Assembly: GCA_026874595.1 (NCBI GenBank)
Contig: CM049309.1
Span: forward strand, 92,778,723-92,842,722
Direction of reading: 5' to 3'
Length of the DNA: 64,000 nt
Origin: Sipunculus nudus
Taxonomy: Eukaryota; Annelida; Sipuncula; Golfingiida; Sipunculidae
The notes below the pieces were generated by a model. The model did not search any database and was not told the DNA's origin. It saw nothing but the letters and a program-made list of their open reading frames with translations. Positions 63,003 through 64,000 of the stretch are shown here, in pieces. How positions within the stretch are numbered: position 1 is the stretch's first letter; every line of letters starts with the position of its first letter. The position numbers and the translations under genes were made by a program.

Positions 63003-64000
63003 ATGGCGCGTGGACGGAAACGAAAAGACGATAGTGAGCTGAAACGGCCACGGGGACGGCCGTTGAAAAAAGAAAAAACACCCCCGAAATCACCAAAAAG
63101 GAAAGAACGGGAAAAAAAGATTTTAGTCTTTGAAACGAAAAAAGGACCGAAAATGGTCAGTATATTAAAGAAATTAGCCCCACCGAAAAAACCACCTGGC
63201 CGGCCGGATTTCCGTGTTTTAAATCAGACCCAACCAATGACTTACCGGTTAAAAAGTCCAACCCGCTACCCACCACCTACAGCTACCGTCAGCAAACGTC
63301 CACCCAGCCCGGAACCAGTACCTAGCCCCGAATTTAAAAAATTAATTGAAACGGCAACGACCGATTTCAGTGAAATTGAGCTTTACTTGCACGGGAGTAC
63401 TGTTCAAGAAACCGAAAATTTATACCGGACTCAAGAACGTCAACCCGGTAAACCTTTACCACCATCTCAAAACCCCCCACCCAAACCTGTCCCTGCGGTC
63501 GCACAGAAACCTGTTCCGGTCACATTTGCCCGGTTTTCTCCTTTAAGCAGAGCAAAACCTTCTCCTAAACCACAACCTAAAACTAACCGACCCCGTTTAG
63601 TTCCTAAAATCCCCGGAGGAGACAATGTTGTGCGAGGAAAAAGCGGGGTCCGAATGAAATTAGCATTAAAAAAACCTAAACCGAGTGATGCGGTAAAGCG
63701 GCTCCTCTTTACAGATAAACCCCCTCAACCACCACCTAAACCACCGACTCCACCACCCCCGTTACGGCTACCGACTCCTCCGAAACCGTTAATCCGCCCT
63801 ATTCCTCCACCGGTCAATACGTTAGTGAGTACGACCATGTTACCAATAATGAGCGTGAAAGCACAACCATTGGTCCCTCCAAAAACAAGATCCAGTGAAA
63901 CCGATACCCGTGAAATCGAAATGCAAACAGATATGCCCGTGAGAGCGACAGTCGGGACCCAATCGTTAGTGCCTACCAACGAAATGGCCATTCAAACCCG
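63003..64000 (+). CDS. Proline/lysine-rich protein with AT-hook-like motif, runs off the window
   Basis: The frame opens at ATG 63,003, right after a TATA box, and has no stop through 64,000 (at least 332 codons). I do not recognise it. The start is very basic and contains KRPRGRPLKK (about residues 14-23), an AT-hook-like core (RGRP), so it may bind AT-rich DNA (inference). A second GRPD site follows near residue 67. The rest is dominated by Pro with Lys, including PPKPP and TPPPP runs, and then a more ordinary stretch near the window edge. The C-terminus is unknown. Confidence 0.75.
   Translation, partial: MARGRKRKDDSELKRPRGRPLKKEKTPPKSPKRKEREKKILVFETKKGPKMVSILKKLAPPKKPPGRPDFRVLNQTQPMTYRLKSPTRYPPPTATVSKRPPSPEPVPSPEFKKLIETATTDFSEIELYLHGSTVQETENLYRTQERQPGKPLPPSQNPPPKPVPAVAQKPVPVTFARFSPLSRAKPSPKPQPKTNRPRLVPKIPGGDNVVRGKSGVRMKLALKKPKPSDAVKRLLFTDKPPQPPPKPPTPPPPLRLPTPPKPLIRPIPPPVNTLVSTTMLPIMSVKAQPLVPPKTRSSETDTREIEMQTDMPVRATVGTQSLVPTNEMAIQT

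Larger units (their letters stand above)
44171..64000. mobile_element. Polinton/Maverick- or adintovirus-like element, incomplete at the right
   Basis: The block combines a protein-primed type B DNA polymerase, an FtsK/HerA-type packaging ATPase, a retroviral-type (rve) integrase with chromodomain and a penton-like candidate, the hallmark set of Polintons and adintoviruses. Genes left of 49.3 kb are on the minus strand and the rest on the plus strand. All main frames are uninterrupted, suggesting recent activity. The left limit is a guess: the 91-bp array may lie in or next to the terminal repeat. The right end, its terminal repeat and the 6-bp target duplication lie outside the window. Confidence 0.85.

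Overview
The window is eukaryotic and reads as invertebrate animal DNA, possibly a marine mollusc. That guess rests only on the repeat landscape and is weak. There are no bacterial operons, no recognisable tRNA or rRNA genes, and one probable host coding exon. Most of the sequence is mobile DNA and tandem repeats.

Bases 1-8,945 hold tandem arrays, fragments of dispersed repeats and one minus-strand coding exon (3,849-5,297; coiled coil plus a Cys/His-rich C-terminus). Bases 8,946-11,480 hold a directly duplicated 1.1-kb fragment of a GIY-YIG-bearing, Penelope-type retroelement. Bases 12,512-14,801 are a 2.3-kb terminal-inverted-repeat DNA transposon with TA duplications. A second, inverted copy of it (17,765-32,253) was invaded at least three times: by a 2.6-kb dispersed element, by a 586-bp element with an 8-bp target duplication, and by a 9.2-kb Ty3/gypsy LTR retrotransposon with 236-bp LTRs and ACAC duplications. 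That retrotransposon carries its own hAT-like insertion at the gag start codon. Comparing the two transposon copies gives the exact insertion points. A second, decayed gypsy-type retrotransposon (33,215 to about 39,660) has the domain order gag-PR-IN-RT, as in Gmr1-like elements.

From about 44 kb to the window end lies the most interesting content: at least 18-19 kb of a Polinton/Maverick- or adintovirus-like element whose main genes look intact. It encodes a protein-primed family B DNA polymerase (1,246 aa), an FtsK/HerA-type packaging ATPase, an rve integrase with a C-terminal chromodomain, a candidate penton-like minor capsid protein, an 844-aa unassigned structural candidate, a 673-aa proline- and charge-rich protein, and several small basic or membrane proteins. 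A proline-rich gene runs off the right edge. Left-block genes are on the minus strand and right-block genes on the plus strand, with a compact divergent promoter at 49.3-49.4 kb.

Most element genes have their own TATA box about 35-55 bp before the ATG (about 95 bp in one case), and several of these TATA boxes contain the stop codon of the preceding gene. The leftmost gene is really two long overlapping reading frames whose ATGs lie 7 nt apart. ETS-like ACCGGAAGT sites cluster in the upstream noncoding DNA. No cysteine protease and no certain major capsid gene were recognised; either may lie beyond base 64,000.
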